Part shown: positions 36,881 to 50,460 of the stretch, piece by piece
Layout of the letters: each line of letters opens with the position of its first letter
Numbering within the stretch: the stretch's first letter is position 1
From: Plectrocnemia conspersa
Taxonomy: Eukaryota > Arthropoda > Insecta > Trichoptera > Polycentropodidae
DNA: 64,000 bases
Direction: 5' to 3'
Assembly (NCBI GenBank): GCA_009617715.1
Contig: VTFK01000077.1
Coordinates: 682,001-746,000, forward strand
Program-made: the position numbers and the translations under genes
Notes under the pieces: generated by a model
Database searches by the model: none
Seen by the model: only the letters and a program-made list of their open reading frames with translations
Told to the model about the DNA's origin: nothing

Positions 36881-38160
36881 AAGTATACGTATAACAAATA
36901 AAATATGAATTACGAATAATGCTACAAAAAATAAGAGTAAAATATCTATTTTTTAGTCTGATTTTTTACTTCAATAACAATCCTTATTTCAACTGTTAAA
37001 ATCCATAATAAAAATCATATGTATTGTAAGTTTAGATGAACTTGGGAGTTAAATATATAGTGTTTCATGATTTTTAAATTAACTACCTTTTAGCATTACT
37101 CGAATCAAAGGTTCCTGGGATATATTTCTAAATGCTATATCAGACTATAAGCTAGCAATAATTGCGTTTGATCATAAAACAAACCCACTTCTACTTCAAT
37201 TTGTAATGCAATACAATGCCATGTACCTTGTTTCATTAAAATCATATTCATTAAACATACATTTATTAAAAAAAATATGGTAATAAATAAAAACAAATAT
37301 TAAAAAAATAACAGAAATATTTAAATTCATAATTTTTATATAATATTATTTAAAGATCACCTTTATTCAATTAGGAATATTCATTATTTAAATTTATACG
37401 AAATTTTACAAAACGGGTTGCGAATTGTTCAATTATACTGATAAATTCAAAGTGGTTTTTGTGTCTTCTTAAGGAATTTGAACTAATTAATAAATTGTTG
37501 AAAAGTATTACCAAAACCATATATATAAATTATATTAGAAACATATTTATAACTTTGGATTTAGAAGGAATATTTTAGGTTGAGACAAGACATAATATTA
37601 TTTAATATAATATAATACGCATATACAAAATGAAACCCACAAAACGCGCTTTACGGCTCAATCAAACGATTCATCATTCAATTTTGATTATGTGCCATAA
37701 TGCGAATACAGCACATCACAGAATACTTAAACGTACACAAAATATATAACATTACGTGTCGAAATGTGATATAAAACGACCGTAGCTCAATGTATTGAGT
37801 AATCAATATACCTAAGACAAATACGAATAACATTAACTCGACTTTTCTTATAGTGAGACTAATGAAAAAATGACGCCCAAGTTTTTGCTCATTATCGCGT
37901 CTCTAATTATGTTATCACAAATAATTCCAAGCAATTTTTGTAGCAATATTTATTAGTTGGACGAATATTTTTTTAATAAAAATACGTAAAAGAGAAGCTA
38001 TTCTTGCTTTTTTTACATTTATCATTGATAAAATACATAAATGTAATTTTATTAATATTGAATACCCAAAAAATACGTTTACAACATATTTGTTTGGTTT
38101 AATCTCTAGAACTTTTTAAATGTTTATTGAGCTCTATACGATTCAATTAAATCTGTTTTG
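36881..38160. other. AT-rich spacer
   Basis: Slightly richer at 37620-37890. No supported feature. Confidence 0.4.
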
Positions 38161-38400
38161 CAATTATAGTGAATCTCAACAACTTTGTTCAGTTTTTGGC
38201 AACAATATACCTTCCCGTCCCACAATTGCTCGTTTAGTAGCCGATTTCTAATAATAAAAATAATCAAAAAGTGTAGGGAAAAAACCGACAACGGCCACAA
38301 GGCGTTGTTCGCAACAATTGAGAATTTTTCAGTCGCCTATGCGATATATTCTAAGAAATACATGCATATGTATCTATGATAATGCGAAAAGTATTCGGAA
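38161..38400. other. Mixed-composition patch
   Basis: CTTCCCGTCCCACAATTGCT and CCGACAACGGCCACAAGGCG stand out. The plus frame 38185-38379 has no domain. Confidence 0.25.
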
Positions 38401-39839
38401 AGCAAAGCCATTATTTTATTTTACTCGGTTGAAAAAACTGCTGATTATGACAACATATTAATGTTTATAGCAATGACGATATAAACTTTAATTTAAAGCA
38501 GAAAAAAGCCATTATTTATCACTGAAAAAATATTTTTAAAAATAAAGTTACTTAAATATTTAACTTTCTGCAAATACGCGCGCGATGGATAGCAAAAAAA
38601 AAATAGGCACAAGAGGTTGGACTCAAAAAATCTATAGTGACTATACAAAAATGCGGTATTTTAAAGTCAAAGGAAAATTTCAAATATTTAGAAATATTAC
38701 TAGAACATTTTATCGCAACTATTTTTAATAATTCTAACGATATTTATGTAAAAAAATCATATTGAGCGATTAATTTTATTATATAACTTAATCAGTTATA
38801 TTAGTAACGAAATAGTGATATAAAATTTAGGCAAAAGTTCTTATTATTTATTATGTATGTATATTCTAAGATGACAAAGTATTCTGTACAAAAAATTAGA
38901 TCATCATATTAGTTTTAAAACATGTGGCTTTAGTAAAATATAACACCATCGTAGACACAGTTCTTTGAAATATATTTAAACTTAAAACTTTCACAGATAA
39001 GTATATATAACCTGGAGTAATGTCGGAAAGGAATATTAAATGAATATGTATATTTTAAAGACATGTCAGTATAATTATATATATATTAATTGCTATAAAT
39101 CGTAGTTTTCTACAGTAGTTAATAACTAACAAAATGGTTAAACTTTTAATAATGTATGTAAAATACATTATTCATAATCTTTAAAAGCATTTTATTGTTG
39201 AAATAATAGCATATTTAAGAGAAAAAATATTAGTATTTTTTGCAGCTAACTGCCGATAAACATATGTATGTAATATATCAATGCTAATAAAGGTAAATTG
39301 TATAAATAATAACTAGACAAATTAAAACGTGATTGCTTTAATTTATATTTAAAATAAAAATATAGTTAGATGTTCTAGATTTATAGTTCTCAAACAAAAC
39401 AGTTTCTTATATATATATACGTTAAACTCATTTACACTAAAAGTCATTGATATGGTTTTACGACTGTATTTTAAATAATGTAAACTATTTTAAAATCTAA
39501 GATCTTTTATAGCATTAAAGGAACATTTATAAACTACAACTTTGGCGTCTTTAATTCATTTTATTCACATTTAAAATTTTTATAAAACATTCTTAATTAT
39601 TAATACGAAGGAAATCGTGTTACTTCTCCTTTGCTTATTTTACAAAATTTATTTGCATTTTAAGTACTCTTCAAAGAACTTGTCATATAAAATACTAGTT
39701 AAAACTTCACTAGCAATCTAAACTTCGTAAATTTTAAATATATTAAAACTACTTATTTAAGTAAACTGATTTTAATATTATTAATAAAAATATATTAATT
39801 TGAGCTACGGTCGTAGTATTTATATCAGTTTTTTTTTTG
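38401..39839. other. AT-rich spacer
   Basis: No gene found. AGAGGTTGGACTCAA at 38612 recurs loosely at 49600 but is too short to define a repeat. Confidence 0.4.
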
Positions 39840-40265
39840 TATAAACTCACGAATCCTCCTTAACCGTCACACTTATGTTAATCCAAATTAACAGTCAACA
39901 ACAAGATTAACGATCCGTATTCACTATATACATCACACGAACGTCTGAGAACGGCATGATATTTATTTATGCAGAATTTATCGAGCTTGCAAAATCATCA
40001 ATCACGAATCGTGAGCGACCGGGTCACGACGTCACCATACGTGTTATTGTTTAGCACGTGACATGCACTTGACAGTTGTGACATGTTACGGGTTCAGCGC
40101 GGAGCTTTAGAAAAAGCTCGGCGGCTACGACGCGACGCCCGCGTCATGCCAAGATCTACGACACTACTGACTGTGGACCTTCTACGCGGACCGTAGCCGT
40201 CCGGGCGCCGGCGCCAAGCGTCGTAGCCAACACGGACCACTTTTGAATTAATATCAGATTTAACG
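39840..40265. other. CpG-dense island, possible promoter or exon
   Basis: This is the richest CpG block of the window. 39840-40080 holds a CRE-like TCACGACGTCACC and E-box TAGCACGTGACATG. 40090-40245 is very GC-rich, with a near-palindromic CCGGGCGCCGGCG. On the minus strand, 48 sense codons remain open from about 40237 to 40094, preceded by AATTCAAAAG, a weak acceptor. No domain is recognised in any frame. Either a promoter with 5' untranslated sequence or a host exon of unknown gene. Confidence 0.35.
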
Positions 40266-41189
40266 CAAAAATGGGCGTGCTTGTGTGTGCATGCATATTT
40301 TAAACACAAATTGTGTACTTCTAAAATTTTATAAGAATACCACCAATAAAAACCTCCCAAAAATGACTAAATTATCATAAACTTTTTAACCCTAATAATC
40401 AAAAGCTAGTTATTAAAACAAGGAACAAAAAAAATGAGACTGTCTGTAAGAAAAACTTAAAATAAATAGTGATTTGTATTAGGAACTATTATTAATGATG
40501 AAACAATAATATTAGAATTTAAATAAAAACATTTGTAGGAGAATTAGAGACTATATAACTATAAATTACAGCAGGGTTTCTCCAATTAAGACATTTAAAA
40601 GTACTGGTAGATGTAATAACTAATTTATAAATAAGAAAATATAGACACATAGATAAATAAAAATATATAGAAACATAAATAGAAAGTGTAAGTAACTGAA
40701 AAATAAATGATACATTTTTATATCAAGTGTTCAGTGACGTGGGCGTGTCGTTTTGTGTATAGCAACAGCAAGGTTCAAATTTAAAACCTTTATTGTTTAT
40801 ATTATATACATGTGTAGGTATTATGCGCCAAATAATGAAAACAAAAACAAAGTATTACTGTAATATATTATATTCGCATGAAACTGACATTAATAAATGA
40901 GTTAATAACATAAAAAAAGGTGGGAGTTGGTTAGTAGTTAAAATAATTTTTATTAACATTAATTTATAGTGTCTAGTTTTTATGTATACTTATTATGCGC
41001 TTAACTTATTTTTGTATGGTATTTATATTAATTTTTCAAATCAGCATAAAAAACTAAAATAACTTTGTAAAATATAATAATAAAATATTCAACAATTTTA
41101 AAAATATAATTATAAATTTAAAACACGGCAAATATTGTAGAATAGAGCGATAAGCATGATCATATAGTGATGTAAATTTATATATCACG
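40266..41189. other. AT-rich spacer
   Basis: Short richer patch at 40735-40775. Otherwise no feature. Confidence 0.4.
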
Positions 41190-41990
41190 AAGGTGACATC
41201 ATAAGGATATTCGAAAGCTCTATTTTGTATCAAAAATTCAAATCTATATCTTTAAAAGGAACGAAATACTAGCGTCAATTTAATTTACTAGCGCCCGGTC
41301 AATTTACCATAAGACTTGCTTTTAATAAAAAAAAAAATTAATTTTTTAAAATGCAAATTAAGCTTCTGAATACTTTTTGCATACGACATTTTTCAATAGG
41401 ATTTGATTTTGAAAAGTTATGACACTTTTAATTTTTACATTGGCCCGCCATTTTGTAAAAAAAAATATATTTATTTTTCATACAGAATGTATAGGATGTG
41501 CTCAATAGTTCTATACGATACTAAAAATTTAATTTTAAATTTTTAAAACCAAGCAATTAAGAGCGTTAACTCTTCTGCAAGTCTCAAAATGGCTCGTATG
41601 GGGGTCCGATCAAACTGATACATTGCTTGTTTTGAAGCAAAAAACTATTTTTTTTATATTTTATTTAGATGAAGTTTAGGCTTATAAACGATTCATATAT
41701 AGCGATCTTTTCGTTAAAATTTAAACTTACTGAGTTACGAGTGTTTCAGTTTTTATACTTTTTTCTACCATTTTTCAAAAAATTGACACATTAGATTTCG
41801 CTAGCGAACATATACAGGGTGCTTAAGAATTCTACACTGTCACCAAAATTTAACTTTAAATCTGTATAAATGAGCCTCTACTGACCTTAACTATATTATG
41901 GTGGGTATGGTGGGTCGATCGACACATAACACTAACCTTGTTTTGAAAAAATGTATGTGTTATGAAGGTGTAATGTTTGAAAAATAAATT
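41190..41990. repeat. Diverged head-to-tail repeat, two clear units and a partial third
   Basis: A unit of about 340 bp recurs. CATACAG..GTGCTCAATAGTTCTA at 41481 matches CATATACAGGGTGCTTAAGA at 41812. GTATGGGGGTCCGATC at 41597 matches GTATGGTGGGTCGATC at 41906. CTTGTTTTGAAGCAAAAAAC at 41628 matches CTTGTTTTGAAAAAATG at 41938. A weaker match precedes it around 41240-41430. The ACAGGGTG word is common at ends of insect mobile elements, so this may be the repeat array of an unidentified element. Confidence 0.5.
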
Positions 41991-44270
41991 TGATTTTTAA
42001 ATTTGACAATGATTTGGCTTTTAACGATAAATATTAGAAATCGTGCAGAATACCACGTTTTGCACAATAGCCACCCGAATTTTTAAAATCCAGCAATAAT
42101 CATCAATTACTGCAATATAAAAACTTAACTCTTTAAATTTCGAGAATCCCGCCTAGAGACTAGATAATAAAAATGGCATTATTATACTGAATCTTTTGAT
42201 AATTATCTACAATCGCTTTACGTTAGATCTTGATTTTTTCTTTCACTAGGGAATGTAAATAGATTAGACTCTACTGCTATTCATTCATATATAAAGGATA
42301 TGACACTTATTCAGATTTTTATTCTACTGACTAACAAGCAGGTGACGTAAAACACATAACAATTCGAATTATCCCCCACTCCAAAGGACCGACATTTACA
42401 ATATTTTATAAATATATTCGGTAAATTATATATTTATGAAATAAGCTGCTACTAGAGTTTTCTAACTTTTACTTGGATAGAAAAATCACATCACGCAGCA
42501 TTGTGTAATATTTATATATTAAAATTAAATTTACTTTTTAAGACATTTTAAGTTATAGTTAGCGATAGATATATTACACATACATATTCTACTATAAGCA
42601 AATATTATAAGTAAAATATTATACAAAAAATAAGATGACCAAAGAAGAGATTTTGTACAGATCTTAATACATGATATATAATCAATTGTCTAAATAAAGG
42701 GAATCCAATTCTTTCAATATTTTTTGTAACAATACTTAAACCACCTAGAATCATTTAAGTAGGTAATCTAAGCGAATTATCTTTTTATTTATAAGAAAAT
42801 AACTGACACCTGATGGTTTTTATTTTATGACAATATAATTTTGACCAAATATATTCCGTTATTTCAGTACATTATACTTTTTTTGCTGCCAAATGACAGT
42901 CATTAGTTGTAATTTTCGAATCTCGATACTGTGATATCAACGAAATTTTTACTTAAACTGAATGGAATGTCTTTTATAAAATTTATTAGTATTGTATATA
43001 TATATATATATAATCTTTTTGTATTACGATATTTAGAAAATTTTCTAATCGCAAGATATTTTCTGGCAACTTTAAGAAATAATCCATTCAAGATTAGTGA
43101 TTTAAAAAATAATCTTGTCGATCAATAAAATATATATGCTCTTCGATCTTGTCGATCTGTATCGAATCTTGTCGATCAATAAAATATATATTTTTGGAAA
43201 ATTGAATGCGGTATTTATTACAAATACTGTAATTTAGGCTTTAAGTTATCTTAAACACAAATCACTTCTTAAATATTAAGTGAAAACAATAAAAACTACT
43301 AGAAAAACACACGTAAATATACATTTAAAAAAAGTAGATATAGCATATTGTATTAAATTTAATCTAGCTCTCTTTAACCAGCATAATTTTTGGTGACTAC
43401 CCCAAGGACCAGAATTTAAACCTTATATGAACCTATGTGATTTTTAATTTCTATAATTTTAATCAAAATTCAACGAATGTTTCTGATTTATAATTTCATA
43501 AAATTCTTTACAAAAAAAATTACATAAAAATAAGATCGTCATTGTCTGATTAATGTTGAGAATATTTTATATTAAAATAATAATATTAAGACTTTCACTA
43601 ATATGTTTATGTGTTTGTAACGTATATTATTATATTAAATAAAATTTAAAAGCAGTATTGAATTTAAAAAATACTGATATAGAAACTATTCTCTGTAATT
43701 AAAACCCTAAAATTTACGATAACGTAATATTACTTGCTTAATATTTGCTTTACGTCTATACTGATTTGCGTTTATAGAAATATTATTGTATATACATATA
43801 ATAAAATATAACAGTTGGTCGAATGTTAATCTTGATTGAACTGACATAGACCGATTGAACTGGAAAAAGTTCTGATCTTTCAATATAGAAACTATATACC
43901 ATATGTAAGTATAGCCTCAGGTGTTTTATTATATATTATGTACCTACATATAAATCACATACAAATATATGTATCACAAACATTCATCGTATAACTAGAA
44001 TTGCATTTACACCACAAAACAGTCGTATAAATTGTTTGCTTTGTGTTAGATGGTTCAATTTCTATTTAATGCATTTTGGAAATTGTTTGTGAATTACATA
44101 CCTACAATTGCATTTCTAGTACAGTAACACAAGAGTTCGAAACAATTACAAAATGTTGGTACTACAATTTACATGTAAATTAATTACTTACGTATAAAAA
44201 TATTCATCATATATATAATGGTATTAAATGTATACTCGTACATAATATGTGGTATAAAAATCTTGGAGCT
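41991..44270. other. AT-rich spacer
   Basis: Contains an alternating TA tract at 42995-43012 and the duplication at 43111-43191. No gene recognised. Confidence 0.4.
43111..43191 (+). repeat. Local direct duplication
   Basis: AATCTTGTCGATCAATAAAA, followed by TATATAT, occurs at 43111 and again at 43165, with a partial ATCTTGTCGATC between them. A slippage or local copy event. Confidence 0.7.
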
Positions 44271-44560
44271 TTTATATTGCGTGTGCGTAGTACAAAAGCG
44301 TTATTCCTCACTATAAAAATGCTGTTCGCTCAGGGCGTAAAATTTTCATATAAGTTTTTTTCAAAAGAGCTTTTTTGTGAATGGTCGTAGTTTTTATTCA
44401 TAAAAAATGGATTAAAGTACGAAATTCCCTTTTGTTTTACCTGCTAGACAAATTGCTGAATGTACGCTTTCTATTAGGTGAAAGCACGTACAACCGCAAT
44501 GCGTTAGAGTTCTACATAAGCTTTACTAGATTTTATCAGATTTAACCACTAATACCTTAA
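44271..44560. other. Mixed-composition patch
   Basis: AAAAGCGTTATTCCTCACTA, GTTCGCTCAGGGCGTAAAAT and GAAAGCACGTACAACCGCAA mark a moderate island without a frame. Confidence 0.25.
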
Positions 44561-46060
44561 CGAATATAAATTTCATACAATTACTCAAAAGCTCGAAATT
44601 TTTAATGGATGTAAACATACAAATAACTATTTTTTAAATTATTCATAACTTTACCATTCAACCTTAATTATCTAAGGTGTTTTTTACAAAAATAATGCTA
44701 GATATGAATGATATATAATAGATAGAAAATCTATCGCTTCGGTGTAAATAATAAAGTAGTCGACTTATTACAATAAGATTTTAATATTATCAATAAATCT
44801 AATACAGAATATGACAGTGCAAAGCATATATTTTTAAAGCTTTCATGGGTATTTATTATTAAAAAATATTTACACAAAAGACAGAAATGCTAAGGTACTG
44901 TATTTAACTTTAGCACAGGACACTCGTTATAACTGCAACTATTAATTAAGTTTAAAAGTATTTTAATTATTCGAGAAAATCCGGATTGAGCACGCATGAT
45001 ATATAATATATAAAGGGTATGAGAAAAATAGAGCTTAGCGAGATTTTTTTCATGAGAAGCAATTTAAACATTTTATTATTTTCACAGATTGTAACTTAAT
45101 CAATATCTGATCCTGAATCAATAGAAATATACGTTTTCTATTATTTAATCTTTGAGCTCAAGTTTAGTAATAAATGTCGATGATTTGATATTTCCATGTA
45201 TTTTTTTAAATATGTAACAAATATTAATCTCGTTGCATAATATAATAAATAAAAATATTTATTTATTTAGTAAAATGATAACGACAATAATACCAAAAGT
45301 AAAGAGCAAAAAGTTTAGTTCTTGTCTATAATGGTGTGGTATTAAAATAACTTACTTGTGTATAATTAAGAAAGTTTGTGAAAGGAAAAAAACATGTTCA
45401 TTTAACAACAATCAGGATTTCGAAAAAGGCATTCTATGGAGATAGCTCCACAATTGGTGATCGATAGACTGTTGGAAGCCTTGAAAAAAATTAAGCAAAA
45501 AAATATAAGATTAGAACAGTATTTTTACACTCTACAAGGACTTTAATGCGATATATTAATAATTTGGTAGCAATGTTTATATGACGTCAAGTCTTAGTAA
45601 ATATAAAATAAAGTGTTTAAATAAAACACTATATTTTTAGTAAAAAAAAAACATTTTTTAATTCTAAAAGTTCGAAAAATGTAAATAAATTAAATTTAAA
45701 TTCGTAGAATAACCAAATATTTTTATAAAAATATTGAAAAAAAGCGATATATATTTACATAAAAAATAATATTTACTAATATGAAATGTAAAAAGGAAAA
45801 AAAACTATGAAATAAAAATAAATACTAAATCACCTAATTATTGTAAATAAGAATAGCACCTATTCAATTATAATTAGAATAAAGTATCAATTGGCTAACA
45901 TATAAAATAATTAGTACAATTGAAAATACCTTATATTATATATTGATAAAATTTCATTTAAAAAAAATACACTGGTTACTTTTGTAACTACCTGTATTTC
46001 GTATATGTTTATAAATTAGCAACATACATTAATAATGGCACACGTGATTATACTTCATAA
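44561..46060. other. AT-rich spacer
   Basis: No supported feature. Confidence 0.4.
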
Positions 46061-46470
46061 CTGAAATTGTCTACGTATAATAATGATTTAATGCGATTAA
46101 AGTAAAAGTTCATCCGAGCATTATGCTAATTATATTTACGTGCTTTCAATTATATGCTGAGATCTCAATCTGAGGAGTTCTGAACTCGGTTCAAGTACGT
46201 ATTGTGAACGAGACCGTTAAAGTGGGTTATATACGACCGAAATTTACATAATGTATTTGTTTGTGTTTACATATTTTTTTATCGCCGTTTCGATAGTTGT
46301 GGTAAATTTGTTGAGTGAAAATAATCGAGTAGTTGAGACCATTTTCGAGAGTACGTCGTAAATTGTATATAAGAAACAGTGTTTATAGGACACGTCTTTC
46401 TTAGAATGGGGCTTGGATAGTTTGGTCATATAAATAGACGGATAACACAATTTTGGCAAAGAAAGTTTTA
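46061..46470. other. Mixed-composition island with POU-like site
   Basis: Contains GCATTATGCTAATTATATTT (octamer/POU-like), GATCTCAATCTGAGGAGTTC and CGTCGTAAATTGTATATAAG. The minus frame 46244-46459 has no domain. Candidate enhancer. Confidence 0.3.
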
Positions 46471-47540
46471 TAAAAAAAGTTTTTGAGTCAAAATTTACGA
46501 TGCTCTTAAAAAATGAATTTTTATGATATGTGTTAATAGTATTACTATTAAAACATTTATTTTTATTTAAGGGCCTTGAATGTCATTAAAATAATTTTGA
46601 TCAATTAAACTAATTTATTTTACCAAACTCGCATAAAATTTAAGCTGCATTACCTACGCTCTACTGAATATTTAAAACGATACCTAAAATCTGTTTGATC
46701 TAGATATTTACTATTAAATTACTAAATATAGTTTTCGAGATGTTCGCCTAAAATTTCTACATGTTTGATTAATGTACTAGTGGGTATTGCCAAGTTTGAT
46801 TCCAAATAAGCTCTTAATCTCAAATGCGGTACACCTCACACTATCTCATTACTCAACCCTCTCTAGCTGTTTTTGCAAGTTGATAACTTAATTTTAAAAA
46901 TAAATTGTTTTATTTAATAAAAATGTAATATAACAAGAGTGTTTATTTAATAATGTTATATATGTAAAGGGAAACGTCAACGATATACATATTTTATTAT
47001 TAAAAAGGTATTACCAGCAAATATACTCTACGGTACGCAATAACTATGTATTGCCTTTCATATCTAAATTTTATGAATATATGTAAAATAAAATAAAAAC
47101 ATATTATGAAATTGCTTTGGAGTATGAAATTTAATATTACCACAACATTGTCTCTAAATGTATATTTAAGTTATTTCAATTACACTAATTGCTTAAAATC
47201 TAAAGCTTGAAATTTGCTAAAATTTTGTCGTAATGCACAAAGAGCTTTTATTACAATTAGCGAAATTTAATAATTATCTTAATAAAATAGTAGATCTTTG
47301 AACTTTAATGATAAAATAACTCACAAAACATATTTATTTTATACAAGACATTTCGAAATTGGATTTGCCATCATTTATTAGACGTCACTACCGTCGTTGT
47401 TCACACTGTGAAAAAAAGAGTTTGATCAAAATCTAGATTAAGTGATAATATAAAAAAAAAACTTTTTAATAACATAAAAGGTCATAAATCATAATATTGC
47501 ATGTTTTCATCGTTTCATTTTTATAGATATCGTAAAATAA
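46471..47540. other. AT-rich spacer
   Basis: No supported feature. Confidence 0.4.
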
Positions 47541-48065
47541 TTTATTATATTTTTTAATATCGGCGAGAGAATTCCCTGACGTTGCTTAAATTCATATTCA
47601 TGGATTTTTTCATAACCAAACACCCATGTCACTTTGCGGTTTAATAACCGAATTTCATTCTCTCTCTCAATCGCGTCTATCCTAATTTACTAATAGTTAA
47701 ACTGAAAGTGTAATAAAGATCTTATTATACTCTATATATTTTTTCAAATATTGATTTAATCCAGCCGCAACCCTTTCGACCATTTCGATAATAAAGTTGA
47801 AACAATCGCCGCCAGTTTATTGGTACAGTCTCTCTGGTATTCCGAATTTCACTTTGCGAAGCGTACTTTTTTCGATAATACAGATTTTTTTTATTATAAC
47901 AAATCCCTTGCATAATCGGAGATTTACCGTATCCGCCTTACGTCAAAGGGTTACAACTTGTTTCGTATTTCATTTCGGCAACAATGAACGACACATGTGT
48001 CGTGCGGCAAAACAAAACTAATGTAAAACAAAATACGATGTATAATGGAAAGCGGTAAGTTTCGT
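47541..48065. other. Mixed-composition island
   Basis: GCGAGAGAATTCCCTGACGT, CATGTCACTTTGCGGTTTAA and CTCTCTCAATCGCGTCTATC in the first part; CCAGCCGCAACCCTTTCGAC and GTATCCGCCTTACGTCAAAG in the second. Overlapping frames on both strands lack domains. Candidate conserved element. Confidence 0.35.
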
Positions 48066-50080
48066 ACGTGTTGACGCGTTTGTATATCTATACAAAGAAC
48101 CCTTAAAAATATATTTATAAAATGGCTATTGTGTGTGAAATATAGTTGAATACGTGTGTAATTACAGAGTTTATTATAAATTGTGTTACTCTTCTAACGC
48201 ATGCATTGGTGCAAATGGCATTTTAATTACCGAGCTTTTAATAAGAAGCACAGAGATTTTAAGTGTAAAATAGAGTCGCTTTTTTTCAAAAAAAAAGTAA
48301 GCGTAAGTGATATTATAGAAACATTAAACACTCATACATTTTAAGAGAATATTTTAGAAATCAAGAATAATATTTTTATTTATGTTTTTAATGGAACTTA
48401 TAAACATTGAAAAATTCAACGAAATGGCTATGAGATAAAATTGATATAAACCGATTTATATTTCTCAATAATAATATAAAAAAAACGATACAATTATATT
48501 TAGCGTACATTATATTGGATTCGCTGAAAAATTTAGATTTTAATTTTTTTATTACGTTTCTGTGTTTCTAAATTTATAATCAAAAGCAAATAACATAAAG
48601 AACATATTAATAACACAAAATACATATGTATGTACATATAAGTATTTCAAATAAAGAGAACCAATATAATAATGTTTATTTATTCATAAAAAAAACATAA
48701 ATGTTTTCTTAAGGCAGTACATTAAAATATGTACGTAATCAATAACAGAAATATGAGGGGAAAATATTATTACTAACAGACATAAAATCGAACCAACTTT
48801 AAATGTAAATGGCAAAATATATTTTATTTATTTTTTTATGCATATATATTTTACTATCGCGTCTTATCATGATTCCCCAATGCGTCATATTGACCAACAG
48901 TTCCTTTCATTTTATTTTTTATTACAAATCTTACCATGGTCACATGATAAGTTTTCCCAGTGCGGAATGATGGTTATTATACAGACAATATTCATTGTAT
49001 AAATCCTTTAAAAATAATAAAAAACGTTTATGGTGCAAATCTAAAATAGATGAGCACCATCCAGCTCCTCACAGGTATAGCCGAAAACATGCTTTTGTTT
49101 CGAAAGCTTGTTGAAAAGCTGATGGCTCTAATAAATTTTCGTATATTTTAAAACTATTTATCACTTTATATTAATATTTTTTATAATTTTTTAACGATTT
49201 ATGATAATGTCTTTACCTTTTTTTATGGACACCATGATTTTTCCTACAGGGGGGGGGGACATCAATTAGTCATAGACAAATTAAAAATACTCTGCTAAGC
49301 ATAATATATTAAATACAGTGATTTCAAATTTAGCTTAATATATTTTTTAATTATTTAAATATTTATTTATTATTTATAGACTATTTACTACATATTATTT
49401 AATTTAAAAATCTACATGGTATATATAGTTTTTTTTTTTATTATTATTCTTAAACGTTATAATAAAATTAATTTAAATTGTCTGTTTTCATAAAATACAA
49501 CAATATAATAGCATTTTATAAACATACAGAATACAATTTTATTTACTTATTACAAATAAATTATATTTTAATGGTAAAATATATATATTATATATATAAA
49601 AAAGGTTGGACTCAATAAATTTATAAAATATTTTTACGTATATTTAGAAATTTTAGTATATACTAAAATAGCAAAAAAATAAATTAAATCAAAAAATATT
49701 TTGCCTTGTATATTTGCCAGAATAAAAAATTATATCAAACATAAATGTTTACCTTATGTATTAATGTATATTGCTAAATATATTATATAGAAGTATAAGT
49801 ATTATAATTACGTTCAAACCTTTTTTTCAATAATTGTATTCTCAAGGTTCAAAAGATATTCTAAAATGCTATAAAAATCTGCAAAATGATCTAATGAGGC
49901 TAAACAAATAGTATTTATTTAAATAATCGTTTAAATACTATTTTGAAAATAATATGTATATGTACTATAATATTTTTTATTAAAAAATATCAATAAATCA
50001 ATCTATTACTTAATAAAATAACATATGTATAATGCAGTACAAAAACTTAGATAATAAATTCTAAATCAAACCGCAGAAAA
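48066..50080. other. AT-rich spacer
   Basis: A run of ten G (49249-49258) and a short richer patch at 49040-49130 are the only departures from A/T-rich sequence. Confidence 0.4.
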
Positions 50081-50460
50081 GCTATAAATCTCGAGCACAT
50101 CCAAAACTCCCAACCACTCTTTGGAACATATCGACATTTTCACCATATAAATCTTCCACTTTTTATAAAACATACATCCATACGCAATGCGAAAGCTTGC
50201 AAATTATTCATCACAATAATAATTAAATATACTTAACGATTCCACGGCAAAATTTCATACATTACGATGATAAAACTGGGAAAAGTTGTGGTAATTTCGC
50301 CGACGCTAATTAACAACGAATATTACAGAACCGTCCGTCGTCCGTTTTTCCTTTTTTAAGTACTGAGTGTTTATGAAGCTGCCCGGCTACTACACACAAA
50401 CAGTTGCAAAAAAGTTAAACCATAATGTGGTTATGAACTTGGATCAAAGTAAAAGCCCGC
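50081..50460. other. Mixed-composition patch
   Basis: Contains GGTAATTTCGCCGACGCTAA and GAACCGTCCGTCGTCCGTTT. No frame of use. Confidence 0.3.

Noticed and set aside
38612..38660. GAGGTTGGACTCAA with flanks partly similar to 49600-49650
   Set aside because: Similarity beyond the 14-base word is only A/T-rich and not convincing.
42995..43012. Alternating TA microsatellite
   Set aside because: Ordinary simple repeat; nothing attached to it.
49249..49258. Run of ten G preceded by CTACA
   Set aside because: Could be taken for a transposon end (CAGGGGG), but no partner end or family sequence is seen; a simple homopolymer.
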